This document shows, piece after piece, positions 28,024 to 37,523 of a stretch of DNA of 60,192 nucleotides. The translations under genes were made by a program, and so were the position numbers. Position 1 is the first letter of the stretch. Each line of letters begins with the position of its first letter. The notes beneath the pieces are model-generated. The model was given only the letters and a program-made list of their open reading frames with translations. It did no database searches and was not told the DNA's origin. The DNA comes from Phycisphaerae bacterium (lineage in GTDB: Bacteria; Planctomycetota; Phycisphaerae; UBA1845; JAFGLZ01). The DNA lies in the NCBI GenBank assembly GCA_016927755.1, contig JAFGLZ010000209.1:1-60192 (forward strand), written 5' to 3'.

Positions 28024-29121
28024 ATGCCACGATTACGCAGAGTCGCCTTCCGTGTCTCGGCTGTCTTCCTCGGCGTTGTGATTGCGCTGGCGGCATCGGA
28101 GGCAGTCCTGCGGGTGGTGGTCCATAGCCAAGCCACAGAGCCCAAGCAGATGGCCGTTGACGTCAGCAAGACAGAGGAAGGCATGAGTCGCGCGCACTTG
28201 CCCGCGACGCCGTCGCTGGGCAACGAGCTCTATATCGGGTTCTTGGGGGACTCTTTCACGTATGGTCTGGGGGTCGCCGAAGACAAGGCCTTTCCGAAAC
28301 GAACGGAGATGCTGCTGAATCAGCGTTGGCCGAGGCGATGCGTGGTGATCAACCTGGGCGTTCCGGGGGAAGACGCGATTCGGGAATGGTGCGTCTACGA
28401 CCTGATCAAGGACAAGGCGCGATTCGACGTTGTTGTTCAGGTGCTGTCGCCGAACGACAACGACGTGGACTTGTACAAGGACATGTACGAGATGCAGGAG
28501 GCCGCCAAGAGGCGCGTATGGATATCGAGATATTCCCTCGTGGCCGAGGTGGTCGAGCAATCCGTGCGAGAGAACATCCTTCGGTATCGGATGGTGGACT
28601 ACATGTGCGGCGGAGCCACCTCGGAGGCGCGCGAGCGAACGTGGCGGATTCTCTCATATTCGATCGGCGCGACCAAACGACTCGTGGAGAGCGACGGCGC
28701 GGTGTACGCCCTGGCCCGGTTTCCCTTCCTGCCCACGTCCGGATGGTCACGGCTTGATGAGGTGCATGATCGAACCGCCGAAATGGCCCGAGGGCTTGGA
28801 GTCCCTTTCCTGGATCTTCGGGAAGCTTTCGACGGCAATGCCAGGGAGGAACTGCATCTGCCGGAAGAGGACCATCCGTCGGAGACGGGACATGCGAGGG
28901 CGGCGGAGGCTTTGGCGGACTTCCTGATCAGCAGGATTCTGCCGAACGTATCCTCCTCGGCGTCGCGGGGCGCGAGGAGGATTCGGTCCCAGGAAGAAGT
29001 TGTCAGGGGAATCGTTGCGTACTACGAGGGGGTCCTCAGACTCGATCCCACCTGCCGAAGCGCCGCTCTCTCTCTCCTGCAATACCGAAAGGATCGTCCG
29101 GCGAACGGCGCCGGCTCGTAG
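28024..29121 (+). CDS. SGNH/GDSL hydrolase, membrane-anchored (copy 1)
   Basis: A 365-residue protein with an N-terminal helix (about residues 8-28) leaving the catalytic domain outside. SGNH blocks are clear: GDSFTYG with Ser77, NLGVPGED near 110-117 (block II glycine), SPNDND near 142-147 (block III Asn) and EDHP with His284. The family includes esterases and acetyl-ester hydrolases or transferases acting on polysaccharides. It is a paralog of the gene at 39075-40172: both are 365 residues, the catalytic serine is at the same position, and the N-terminal pattern (RRVAFR / RRIAFR) aligns without gaps, which supports this start even though no ribosome binding site is visible. It probably adds or removes an acyl group on the exported glycan. 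It stands alone on the plus strand. Confidence 0.82.
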   Translation: MPRLRRVAFRVSAVFLGVVIALAASEAVLRVVVHSQATEPKQMAVDVSKTEEGMSRAHLPATPSLGNELYIGFLGDSFTYGLGVAEDKAFPKRTEMLLNQRWPRRCVVINLGVPGEDAIREWCVYDLIKDKARFDVVVQVLSPNDNDVDLYKDMYEMQEAAKRRVWISRYSLVAEVVEQSVRENILRYRMVDYMCGGATSEARERTWRILSYSIGATKRLVESDGAVYALARFPFLPTSGWSRLDEVHDRTAEMARGLGVPFLDLREAFDGNAREELHLPEEDHPSETGHARAAEALADFLISRILPNVSSSASRGARRIRSQEEVVRGIVAYYEGVLRLDPTCRSAALSLLQYRKDRPANGAGS

Positions 29122-29189
29122 GCAAGGAGGGGGTGAGCGAGGGGCCTGATCGGTCCACACGGGCGGAGCGGTTTCGTGGGACGCAAGGC

Positions 29190-31226
29190 CTACGTTCGGT
29201 TCGTCGTCGACGCCTGAGAGGTCGTGGGGGGGGACTGCTTGTCTATGAGTTTCCGCACGGCGTCGAGCATCTGATAATAGCCTGTGTTCATCGGATACTG
29301 CTGGGTCAGCCGCTTGAGGATCTCCTCGGCTCGAGCCAACGAGTCGGGGTCTTCGTACTTCTGCCCGAAGCGGAACAGGCGGATCGCGATCTCCAGAGGA
29401 TGGACACCCAGCTTGCCGGCGCGAAGGAGGCGGAGGGCGTCCGCGGCGTCGTCCTTTTGGTCCATGGCGAGCGCCACGTCGAAGAAGGCGGGAGTCCGCC
29501 GCGCATCCGGGGGCTCACGGCGAATCATGAGCGCGCCATAGTAAAGCGCCTTATCCAGTTGGCCGGCGAGATGGTAGTAGGAGAACATCCAGCCGATCGG
29601 GTGGGCGTACTCGATGATGGCGGTTTGAGTGTATTTGCCAGTGGGCAGGTCGTTGACCATGGCCTCCTCGAAGCGCTGCATGGCGCGCGGCATGAGGTCG
29701 TCGCGGCCGGCCTGGGTGCAGGCGACCACAAACGCCATGCGTTGGTCGGTGTAGTACGGTTCCCGGTAGCCGAACAGGTTGACATTCGAGAGCACGGCGA
29801 GGGCCGCGAGAGAGGTGAAGGGCAAAGCGCGAGCAGACCAGGGGACCCCGCGCTTGCACAACGAGATCAAACGGACCAGTCCGTAGGCGGCGAATGGGAG
29901 CATCAGCCAGACGACGACCACCCGAAACCGCGCGTTGATAACGAAGAAGAGCCCCGGAAACCATAATGCCACGAGGAACCCGATGAGGTAGGCCATTCCC
30001 GCAGGCCAGGGACGAGAGGCGATGACGTAAGCCAAGCCGATCAGAGCCAACGGGCAGATTATCCCGTAGTGAAGGTAAGACAAAGCCTCGAGCAGTCGGG
30101 ATGTCTCGCAGAACCAGTAGAGATCGCCGTCATTGGGGTACTCGTAGGCGTTCAGGAAGAAGCAGAAGCGCTTGAAGGACTTGAGGAGCGACTCGCCGGG
30201 GTGGGTCTTGATGTACTGCGTGGCGATCTGGGCAAACCACGCGTCGATCTCGGCGAAGGTGAGGCGGCGGTGCAAGGCCTCCTCGGCATAGTAGCGGGCG
30301 ATACGATTGCCGAGGCTGATGTGCGTCCAGACGTCGTCGTCCTCGACGGGGGTGACCTTGGGCACGCCCTGTCCGACGTAGATGGGAACGTTCTTTCCGT
30401 CGCTGCGGGGACTGTTTGCAATCCAGAGGTTCTGCCCGCCGTAGGCGCCGATCAACACCCACTCTCCCGCGACGACGCGGTTCCTGATCGTGACCGGCAG
30501 GATGGGGATCAAGCACCCCAGCGTCAACAAGACGACGTTGCGGATGGCCCGGCGCACCCCCGAGCCGCTCCACCGACGGGCGGCAGGTTGGTGATCGTGG
30601 AGGGCCTTCTGGGCGGCGCGTAAGGTGGAGGCAAAGACGATGACGGCGAGCAGCGGCGCGAAGGCCAGCACGCTCGGCCTGGAGAGCGCGCCGACGCCCA
30701 TGACGGCGCCACAGATGGGCCATTTCCACCAGCGGCGATCGTCGATCGCGACGAGAAGGTAGAGCAACAGGGCGTAGAGCAACGAGCTTAGCGCCGCGTC
30801 AACGATGGCCAGCGAATAGTAGACGATCGTCCAGAAGGTGGCCGCCAGGACGCCGGTGATCAGGGCGATTCGGCAGCCGAAGATTCGATCGACCGCCAGA
30901 AAGATGAGCACTGGCGTCAAGCTGGAGAGGAAGGCTTGAACGAGCCTAACGTTGAGGGGGTCGGGGCCAAAGAGCCAAGCCACGGCGGCGACGAAATACA
31001 TGTAGAGGGGGCCCTTGAGGTAGACCTCGGCCGGTGTTTGCCCGTGCAGGAAGGCCAGTCCGATCTGATGGGCGGTGAACTCGTCGATCTGGGGATGAGT
31101 GAAGGTAGGCCAATGGCTTGCCTGTACGTAGACCGTGAGGCGAACCGCCAATGCGAGTCCATAGACGGCCGCCGCCAGCAAGAGCCGGCGCGTTCGTGTC
31201 GGACACCGCTCACCGAGCTCAACCAC
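29190..31226 (-). CDS. GT-C family membrane glycosyltransferase (tandem paralog 1)
   Basis: A 678-residue protein with about 11 membrane helices in the first 470 residues and a soluble, TPR-like C-terminal part (about 480-678). The first outer loop holds an intact DE motif, Asp48-Glu49 in PQIDEFTAHQ, as in GT39-type enzymes using polyprenyl-phosphate sugars. RNRVVAGEWVLIGAYGGQN and NSPRSDGK near 245-275 are shared by its three neighbours. The start is GTG at 31226, one base after the stop of the preceding paralog, with AAGGAG nine bases upstream. It is the last gene of the long minus-strand run. Sugar and acceptor are unknown. Confidence 0.82.
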   Translation of the reverse strand: MVELGERCPTRTRRLLLAAAVYGLALAVRLTVYVQASHWPTFTHPQIDEFTAHQIGLAFLHGQTPAEVYLKGPLYMYFVAAVAWLFGPDPLNVRLVQAFLSSLTPVLIFLAVDRIFGCRIALITGVLAATFWTIVYYSLAIVDAALSSLLYALLLYLLVAIDDRRWWKWPICGAVMGVGALSRPSVLAFAPLLAVIVFASTLRAAQKALHDHQPAARRWSGSGVRRAIRNVVLLTLGCLIPILPVTIRNRVVAGEWVLIGAYGGQNLWIANSPRSDGKNVPIYVGQGVPKVTPVEDDDVWTHISLGNRIARYYAEEALHRRLTFAEIDAWFAQIATQYIKTHPGESLLKSFKRFCFFLNAYEYPNDGDLYWFCETSRLLEALSYLHYGIICPLALIGLAYVIASRPWPAGMAYLIGFLVALWFPGLFFVINARFRVVVVWLMLPFAAYGLVRLISLCKRGVPWSARALPFTSLAALAVLSNVNLFGYREPYYTDQRMAFVVACTQAGRDDLMPRAMQRFEEAMVNDLPTGKYTQTAIIEYAHPIGWMFSYYHLAGQLDKALYYGALMIRREPPDARRTPAFFDVALAMDQKDDAADALRLLRAGKLGVHPLEIAIRLFRFGQKYEDPDSLARAEEILKRLTQQYPMNTGYYQMLDAVRKLIDKQSPPTTSQASTTNRT

Positions 31227-31227
31227 T

Positions 31228-33267
31228 TCAGCGATCTCCTTGTCTGGTCGTCGGTCCGGCTTGCGTTGCGGGACGTGAGTGCGGGGCGTCCCGAGACGAA
31301 GCGGGGCCGGTTCCGAGCAGTTGGCGCACTCGATCGAGTGACCGAAGGACGTTGAGTTGCGTCGGGTTGAAGGCCTTGGCTATGTTGAGCGACTCCTCGG
31401 CCTCGACCAGAGCAGACCGATCGCCAAACGCCAGAGCATAGCGAAGCCAACAGTCACCGAGAAGGCCTGGATCCAAGCGTCGGCCCATTCGATTGAGGGC
31501 GTCGCGAGCGTGCTTTGCGTCGCCGGCCTCCAGAAGTAGCTTAAAGGCCGGCACCAACCAGATCGGTTCACGTGGATCCCGCGACAGGAGAGTACGGGCG
31601 TATTCGAGGGCCTTCTCGCGATTGCCCCGGTGGTCATGGTAGGACATGAGCCAGCCGATCGCGTTCGCATGGCGGAGCATTTTGGTGACGTTTCCGGGAC
31701 GTGGGTCCTTCAGGTCGCGCTGGAGTTCTTGCTCAAACTCCGCAACGGCGTTCGGCAGTAGATCGTCGCGCCCCGCCTTCTCACAGGCCACGACCTGGGT
31801 CCATTTCAGATGCCCCTTGGGGCTCGACCAGTAGTCGAAGAGATTGAGGTTGCAGAATGCCGCCAGCAGGGCCAGGGGCACGAAGGTCTTCAATCGCGTC
31901 GGCCAGGCGACGCCAGCCCTCACTCGCGCGATGGCCTGGAGGAGACCGTATGCGGCAAAGGGCATGAGCAGGTGGACCATGGGGAGACGGAAGCGCGCGT
32001 TGATGATGAACAGGACCGCGGGAAAGGCAAGCGAGGCGAGCATCCCGACGTAGTAGGCCATCGGCGCGGCGCGCTGCTCTTTTCTGGCCAGGGCAAGGGC
32101 GAGGCCAAGGAGAGCGAAGGGGCAGATCATGCCGAACTGCAGGCCGCTGGCGACCCAAAGGACGGTGGAAGTCCGGCGGAAGTCATAGAAATCCCGATTA
32201 CTGTGGAATTCGTAGGTGTTGAAGAGCCAGCACAACCGGCGGAGGGCGTGGCGGGCGAACCAACGCGGGTTCTCCTGGATGAACGTCATGGCCTTTCGGG
32301 CGAGGATGCTCGAGAACTCGCCAGGCTTGGGAGGACGTCCCAACTCAGTCTCAGCAAGGCGATGTGCCAGGTAGTAGTTCAGACAACATCTGGCCCATGG
32401 CTCGTTGGGGTCCCAGGTCGTGGGTTCGACAAAGCTCTCCTCATCGACGAGGAGAGGGCCGTCCTTGCTGTCTGAATCCGGACTGTTGGCGACGTAGAGG
32501 TTCATTCCCCCGTAGGCGCCGAGCAGGACCCACTCGCCGCCGATGATCCGGTTTCGGATCGTGACCGGCGCGATCGCGGCGCAGCACCCGATGGTCAGAA
32601 GCAGGGCATGCCTGATCGGCGTCCAGAAGGTCGGGACGCCGGCATCGCGAGCCCTGCGTCGCCAACCGATGACGAGCACCAGGATGGCCAGGATAGGCGC
32701 GTACGCTAGTATGTTGGGACGCGTCGTGGCGCCCCAGCCGAGCAGCGCGCCACAGATCAGCCACTTGAGATATCGCCTGTCGTCCATCACGACCAGGAGG
32801 TACGCGAGGAGGAGATAGAGCAGACAGGCCAATTCCGTGTCGAGAAGCTCTACCGAGAAGTACAGGAACGTCCAGAAGACGGCGGCGAGCGCGCCCGAGA
32901 TCGCGCCCACGATCTCGCCGAAGAAGAAACGCCCGATCAAGAAGGTGAGGACCGGGATGAAGCTGACGAGGAAGATCTGGACTACTCTGACGTTGAAGGG
33001 GTCGGTTCCGGTGACGGCGTAGACGCCGGCGATGAAGTAGGTGTAAAAGGGGGCCTTGTAGTAGGTCGTGGGTCGCAGGCCGTCCAAGATCGCCAGGGCG
33101 AACTCGTGGTTGCCCCGCATGTCGAGTACGTGACACTGTGAGATGGTGGGGTCGTCCTTGATCTGGAATAACACCGCAAATCGAAGGATGATCGCCGCGA
33201 CGTAGAGCGCGACACAGATTGCCACAGTCCGATTCCGAACGAGAACGCTGTCGCGCGCGGGGCTCAT
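31228..33267 (-). CDS. GT-C family membrane glycosyltransferase (tandem paralog 2, altered acidic motif)
   Basis: A 679-residue paralog of its neighbours, with the same order of helices and TPR-like tail. The shared segment RNRIIGGEWVLLGAYGG and NSPDSDSKDG is present. In the first outer loop the DE pair of the other three copies is Asp49-Met50 (HVLDMRGNHE), so one acidic residue is lost; Glu at position 55 might compensate. The altered loop could mean a different donor, a different mechanism or a non-catalytic partner. The ATG overlaps the TAA of paralog 3 by one base (TAATG), so translation is coupled. Confidence in family is high, in activity low. Confidence 0.82.
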   Translation of the reverse strand: MSPARDSVLVRNRTVAICVALYVAAIILRFAVLFQIKDDPTISQCHVLDMRGNHEFALAILDGLRPTTYYKAPFYTYFIAGVYAVTGTDPFNVRVVQIFLVSFIPVLTFLIGRFFFGEIVGAISGALAAVFWTFLYFSVELLDTELACLLYLLLAYLLVVMDDRRYLKWLICGALLGWGATTRPNILAYAPILAILVLVIGWRRRARDAGVPTFWTPIRHALLLTIGCCAAIAPVTIRNRIIGGEWVLLGAYGGMNLYVANSPDSDSKDGPLLVDEESFVEPTTWDPNEPWARCCLNYYLAHRLAETELGRPPKPGEFSSILARKAMTFIQENPRWFARHALRRLCWLFNTYEFHSNRDFYDFRRTSTVLWVASGLQFGMICPFALLGLALALARKEQRAAPMAYYVGMLASLAFPAVLFIINARFRLPMVHLLMPFAAYGLLQAIARVRAGVAWPTRLKTFVPLALLAAFCNLNLFDYWSSPKGHLKWTQVVACEKAGRDDLLPNAVAEFEQELQRDLKDPRPGNVTKMLRHANAIGWLMSYHDHRGNREKALEYARTLLSRDPREPIWLVPAFKLLLEAGDAKHARDALNRMGRRLDPGLLGDCWLRYALAFGDRSALVEAEESLNIAKAFNPTQLNVLRSLDRVRQLLGTGPASSRDAPHSRPATQAGPTTRQGDR

Positions 33268-35333
33268 TATCGAGGTTCCCCCAGCGTGCTTGGCCCCGTG
33301 CTCGTCCGCGTGGCTGCCTGGGTTGCCTCAAGGAGCTTGCGGACCTTGTCCAGCGTGACGCGAAAGTAGGTTTCGCCCGGCTTTTCGCTCGACAAGCTCG
33401 TGAGGAGCTTCTCGGTACGAAGAAGAACCGAAGGCTCCGAGAAGCTCCGCCAGTACTTGATGAAACACTCAACGGTGATCTCGGGAGCGACCGAAAGCAT
33501 GTGACGTTCCAGAAGCCGGAGCATCTCACGGGCGTCATCTCGGCGATCATACTTGACGAGCAGCTCAAACAATGCCAGGAATACGGGCGCATTGAACGGT
33601 TCACGCTGCATCATTAGCCGACCGCAACGGAGCGCCTCCCCCAGGTCGTCCGGATCGGCATCGGCTTCCCAGAGATCGCGATACATGAGGAAGAGCCACG
33701 TCATCGGCGCGGCATGATGGAGCGTGTTGGCCCAGGGCAGGCCTCCGTGCTCGAGCTCGTCACGATAGGCCGAGTCGAAGCGTTCCGCGGCGTGACGCAG
33801 CAGGTCGGCGCGTCCGGTCTGCCGACAGGCCTGGGCGTACGTCATCCGCAGTTCGGTGTGATGGGCGTTGGCATATCCAAAGAGGTTCAGGTTGGACAGA
33901 AGGGCCGCAGCGAGGAGAACCGCGCAAGACGTGAGCCGCAGGGACCAAGATGTCGTGTGGCGCCACAACCCGAGGAATCGCACCGCGCCATAGGCCGCGA
34001 AGGGGACCAGCAGATAGACCGTCGGAAGGCGGTAGCGAGAGTTCATTACGAAGAACGCCCCCGGGATCGACAGGGATCCGAGCATTGCGGCGTAGTAGGC
34101 CATGCCCGGGGCCCGATGGTGGGTTGCGACGGCCAAGAAGATCCCCAGGAGGGCGATCGGGCACAGCAGTCCGTAATGCAGCCAGCTCAGCCCCGCCAGC
34201 ACGTCCGATACGCCCGTGAGGCGGTAGAGATCCTTGACGTTGGGAAACTCGTAGCGATTGAATAGCCAGCAGAGACGTTTGAAACTGTCACGAATGAACT
34301 TGCCGGGGTGGGCGCGGACATGGTCCCTGGTCAGGTCGTAGAAGTAGGCGTCCACCTCCTGCATCGTCATGCTTCGCCCGGTGTGCTTCTGGGCGTAGGT
34401 GGTGGCGACGTTGTAGTTCAGGTCGAGCCGGCTCCATAGATTCCCAAGATCGATCGCGGAGATGTCCGGCACCCCATCTTCGACGATGAGGGGACCGTGT
34501 TTGCCGTCCGACCAGGGGCTGTTGGCGACATAGAAGTTGAGTCCGCCGTAGGTGGCGATGAGCGTTCGCTGGCCGGCGACGAACCAGTTGCGGAGCGTGA
34601 CGGGCAAGATGGTCGCAAGGCAGCCCAACGTGAGGCCCACGACCATCAAGGCCGGCTTGCCGAGCGTCCGAAGCGAGTTCGGGAGAGCGTTGGGGCGCGC
34701 GGAGGCCGCATCTCGTCGGATGCGCAACCAGTTGACAATCAGGACCGTTACGGCCAGGACGGGCGCAAACGCCAGGATGTTCGGTCTCGTGATCGCACCC
34801 AATCCCAGCACGGCGCCGCAAGCCGGCCACTTGTACCACCGTCCCTCCGGGAGCGCGACGGCCAAGTAGGCCAGGAGCAGATAGAGGAGGCACGCGAGGG
34901 ACGTATCCACGAGCTCGGCGGAATAGAACACAAACGTCCAGAAGACCGCGGCGAGCAGGCCGGCGATCGTGCCCACAAGGGTTCCGAAGAGGCGGCGGGC
35001 GATGAGCAGGATCAGGACGGGCGAGAGGCTGTCGATCACGAGCTGGGCCCATCTGGCTCGCATCGGCTCCTCGCCGAGTACGCCATATGCGCCAGCAAGC
35101 AGGTACATGTAGAGGGGGGCCTTGTAGTAGCTCACCGGGGGCATCTGGCCGGCAAGGATGGCGCGAGCGATCTGATCATTCACGCCCTCATCATGGACCA
35201 GGTGCTCGTAGGTCGGATCGACGCGAACATCCCAGAGAAAGAGCGCGCGAACGGCCAGGGAAAGGGTAAAGACAAGCATGACCGCGCCAAACCGGCGTCG
35301 TGGAGGCGACAGGAGGTCCGGGCCATCACTCAT
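33267..35333 (-). CDS. GT-C family membrane glycosyltransferase (tandem paralog 3)
   Basis: A 688-residue paralog with intact Asp48-Glu49 (LVHDEGVNDQ) in the first outer loop. The motif block reads RNWFVAGQRTLIATYGGLN and NSPWSDGKHG. About 11 helices are followed by a soluble tail with TPR-like helices (CGRLMMQREPFNAPVFLALF). The start is set at ATG 35333 because GGAGG lies six bases upstream; a reading from 35372 adds 13 residues without support. A 123-base gap separates it from paralog 4. That gap contains a TCGCCC / GGGCGA hairpin at 35410-35427, possibly an attenuator. The stop is shared with the start of paralog 2. Confidence 0.82.
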   Translation of the reverse strand: MSDGPDLLSPPRRRFGAVMLVFTLSLAVRALFLWDVRVDPTYEHLVHDEGVNDQIARAILAGQMPPVSYYKAPLYMYLLAGAYGVLGEEPMRARWAQLVIDSLSPVLILLIARRLFGTLVGTIAGLLAAVFWTFVFYSAELVDTSLACLLYLLLAYLAVALPEGRWYKWPACGAVLGLGAITRPNILAFAPVLAVTVLIVNWLRIRRDAASARPNALPNSLRTLGKPALMVVGLTLGCLATILPVTLRNWFVAGQRTLIATYGGLNFYVANSPWSDGKHGPLIVEDGVPDISAIDLGNLWSRLDLNYNVATTYAQKHTGRSMTMQEVDAYFYDLTRDHVRAHPGKFIRDSFKRLCWLFNRYEFPNVKDLYRLTGVSDVLAGLSWLHYGLLCPIALLGIFLAVATHHRAPGMAYYAAMLGSLSIPGAFFVMNSRYRLPTVYLLVPFAAYGAVRFLGLWRHTTSWSLRLTSCAVLLAAALLSNLNLFGYANAHHTELRMTYAQACRQTGRADLLRHAAERFDSAYRDELEHGGLPWANTLHHAAPMTWLFLMYRDLWEADADPDDLGEALRCGRLMMQREPFNAPVFLALFELLVKYDRRDDAREMLRLLERHMLSVAPEITVECFIKYWRSFSEPSVLLRTEKLLTSLSSEKPGETYFRVTLDKVRKLLEATQAATRTSTGPSTLGEPR

Positions 35334-35456
35334 GCGGGACCTCCAGCGACAAGGGCATGATCCCGAACACACGAACCTCCTGAGCGTCCATCATCCACAT
35401 GGCTCCCCATCGCCCGCGCCAGGGCGACGTCGTCGGAACAGTCGGGGCGCCGCGAC

Positions 35457-37523
35457 CTAGGGGGTCGAGCGGGTGCCGCGTTTTTTCGCAGACTCGCGCC
35501 GTTCCCGGATGGTCTCCAAGGCCCCGCGGGCCTCTTCCAGTTTGGCTTCATAGTCCGCCCTGTCCGGCTGCTGCCGGGTGAGTTCGCCTAGAACCGATAC
35601 CGCCATGACCAGCATGTCTTCGCTCTTGAGGTTCGTGCCCCAAACCAGACACAGTTCCGCGAGGGTTTCTCGGTCCTTGTCGGCAAGGACGGGCAGCAAG
35701 TTCCGCAGCACCTGATTAAGGGCTTCGGGGCGGTTTGCTCGGATCGCCTCCTGCATTCCCTTGTCGAAGTACTCGATGGCTTTGGGTCGTTCGTACGGCT
35801 CGTATCGCACCATGAGGGCGCCGTATCGCAGGGTCTGGGGCCAGTCATGCCGCCGGCTATAGTACCTCATCAGGAATGCAAAGGGATACTCATAGCGGCG
35901 AATGAAGGCCGCCATGGCCTGGGGTCGGTCGGATTCGGCGTCGGCGGCCATTCTAGGGCCCAATCTGTCCACAGCCTGCGGCAAGAACTCCGTAGCGCCG
36001 GTCTTGTCGCAGGCCGTGGCGAAGAACCACTCTAGGTAAATGGGCCTTTGCGCCGGACGGTAGCCGAAGAGGTTCACGTTGCAGAAGACACCCAGGACCG
36101 CCAGGAGCGCCACCATCCCGGCCAGGGAACGGCTGCTGCAGCGGGGATGGCGTATCGCCGTTGCCAAGCGTGCCAGGGCGTATCCGGCCAGCGGCATGAG
36201 CGCACAGACCATCGGGAGCCGGTATCGGGCGTTCACGACAAACATCGCTCCGGTAAGGACGAGGGCTGCCAGGAGCGAAAGGTAGCACACGAGTGATGTT
36301 GATCGACACCCCAGGGACTTGAAGGCAAGCACGATTCCCAGCAAGGCCAAGGGACAGACGATACCGAAATGCAGTCGTGACAGCAGTCGAATCAGGGAGC
36401 TGAAGTCCGTGAATTCATATGGATCATTGTTATTTGGAAACTCGTAGACGTTGAAGGTCCAGCAGATTCGCTTGAAGAGATTGCCGACGAAATGGTAAGG
36501 ATGCTCAAGAACGCTCTTGAGGAACATTCGCGTGAACAGGCGATCGATCTGACCGTACCGAGCGTCTGGGCCGAGGTGCTTCTTGCCGTATCGCAGCCAC
36601 ATCTGGTAGGTCAGGCACCACTCCCAGGGGTCTCCTCCGGCCGAGGCGACGATGGGTGTCGTATCATCGTCGAGGACGGGCGCGATGTCCTTGCCGTCGG
36701 CGCCGGGCTTGTTGGCTATCCACATGTTCACGCCGCCGCTGATGCACACGGGGACCCACTCTCCGCCGACGATACGATTCCTCAGGGTGACGGGCGCGAT
36801 ACCGGCGGCACAGCCCAGGATCAGCAGGACCCCCTGAAGCCAGGGTTTTGAGGGGGCGTCACGATCGGAAGGGACCGACCGTCCCGAACGATGAGCGAGC
36901 CACCGCGTAGCCCGGCCGCGAACGAAGAGAACGGACGCGATGACGGGGGCGGCGATCAGGAGATTCGGACGTGCGGCCGCAGCCACACCGGCGACGATCC
37001 CGCAGATCAGCCATTTCCATTTCCACTCGTGCGGCAGCCTGACGAGCAGGTAGACCAGAGTCAGACACAAGAGGCACGTCAACGAGGTATCGAGCAACTG
37101 ACAAGAGAACAGGACGCACGTCCAGTAGATTGCTCCCAGGATTCCCGCGGCGATTCCGGCGCCGACGCCGAAAAGGCGGGCGCCGATCAAGAGCATCAGG
37201 ACGGGCGAGAGGGCGTCGAGGAAAGCGTGCGCCACACGAACATGGAATGCATCCTCGTCGAGCGAGCGAGCGAGGCCCGCCAGCACGTACATGTAACCGG
37301 GAGATCTCACGTAGCTCACGGGTCGCAGGTGCCCATGGAGTATTGTCTTGGCCACCTCCCAATTGATCGACTCGTCCACGAACGGGACTCGCAGGACAGG
37401 GTTCGCCATGCCTTGGGAGAGGAAAGTCAGGCGCGTCGCGAGGGCCAACGCGTAGATCAGGCCGATCAAGACAAACGGGACGTCACGCTTAGAGGCGGCA
37501 TCGCTAGCAATGACCGTCACCAC
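35457..37523 (-). CDS. GT-C family membrane glycosyltransferase (tandem paralog 4)
   Basis: A 688-residue paralog with Asp50-Glu51 (PFVDESINWE) in the first outer loop. The motif block is the most divergent of the four: RNRIVGGEWVPVCISGGVN and NKPGADGKD replace AYGG and NSPxSDGK. The N-terminal half has the same helix layout, and the C-terminal third is soluble and helical. The start is GTG 37523, overlapping the end of the radical SAM gene by 20 bases, with AAAGG upstream. It is first of the four paralogs in transcription order, so the tandem block is expressed together with the B12/radical SAM enzyme. Confidence 0.8.
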   Translation of the reverse strand: MVTVIASDAASKRDVPFVLIGLIYALALATRLTFLSQGMANPVLRVPFVDESINWEVAKTILHGHLRPVSYVRSPGYMYVLAGLARSLDEDAFHVRVAHAFLDALSPVLMLLIGARLFGVGAGIAAGILGAIYWTCVLFSCQLLDTSLTCLLCLTLVYLLVRLPHEWKWKWLICGIVAGVAAAARPNLLIAAPVIASVLFVRGRATRWLAHRSGRSVPSDRDAPSKPWLQGVLLILGCAAGIAPVTLRNRIVGGEWVPVCISGGVNMWIANKPGADGKDIAPVLDDDTTPIVASAGGDPWEWCLTYQMWLRYGKKHLGPDARYGQIDRLFTRMFLKSVLEHPYHFVGNLFKRICWTFNVYEFPNNNDPYEFTDFSSLIRLLSRLHFGIVCPLALLGIVLAFKSLGCRSTSLVCYLSLLAALVLTGAMFVVNARYRLPMVCALMPLAGYALARLATAIRHPRCSSRSLAGMVALLAVLGVFCNVNLFGYRPAQRPIYLEWFFATACDKTGATEFLPQAVDRLGPRMAADAESDRPQAMAAFIRRYEYPFAFLMRYYSRRHDWPQTLRYGALMVRYEPYERPKAIEYFDKGMQEAIRANRPEALNQVLRNLLPVLADKDRETLAELCLVWGTNLKSEDMLVMAVSVLGELTRQQPDRADYEAKLEEARGALETIRERRESAKKRGTRSTP

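Noticed and set aside
35410..35427. TCGCCC / GGGCGA hairpin between GT-C paralogs 4 and 3
   Set aside because: Only a 6-bp stem with a 6-base loop and no T-run; such stems are expected by chance in GC-rich gaps, so not listed as a terminator.
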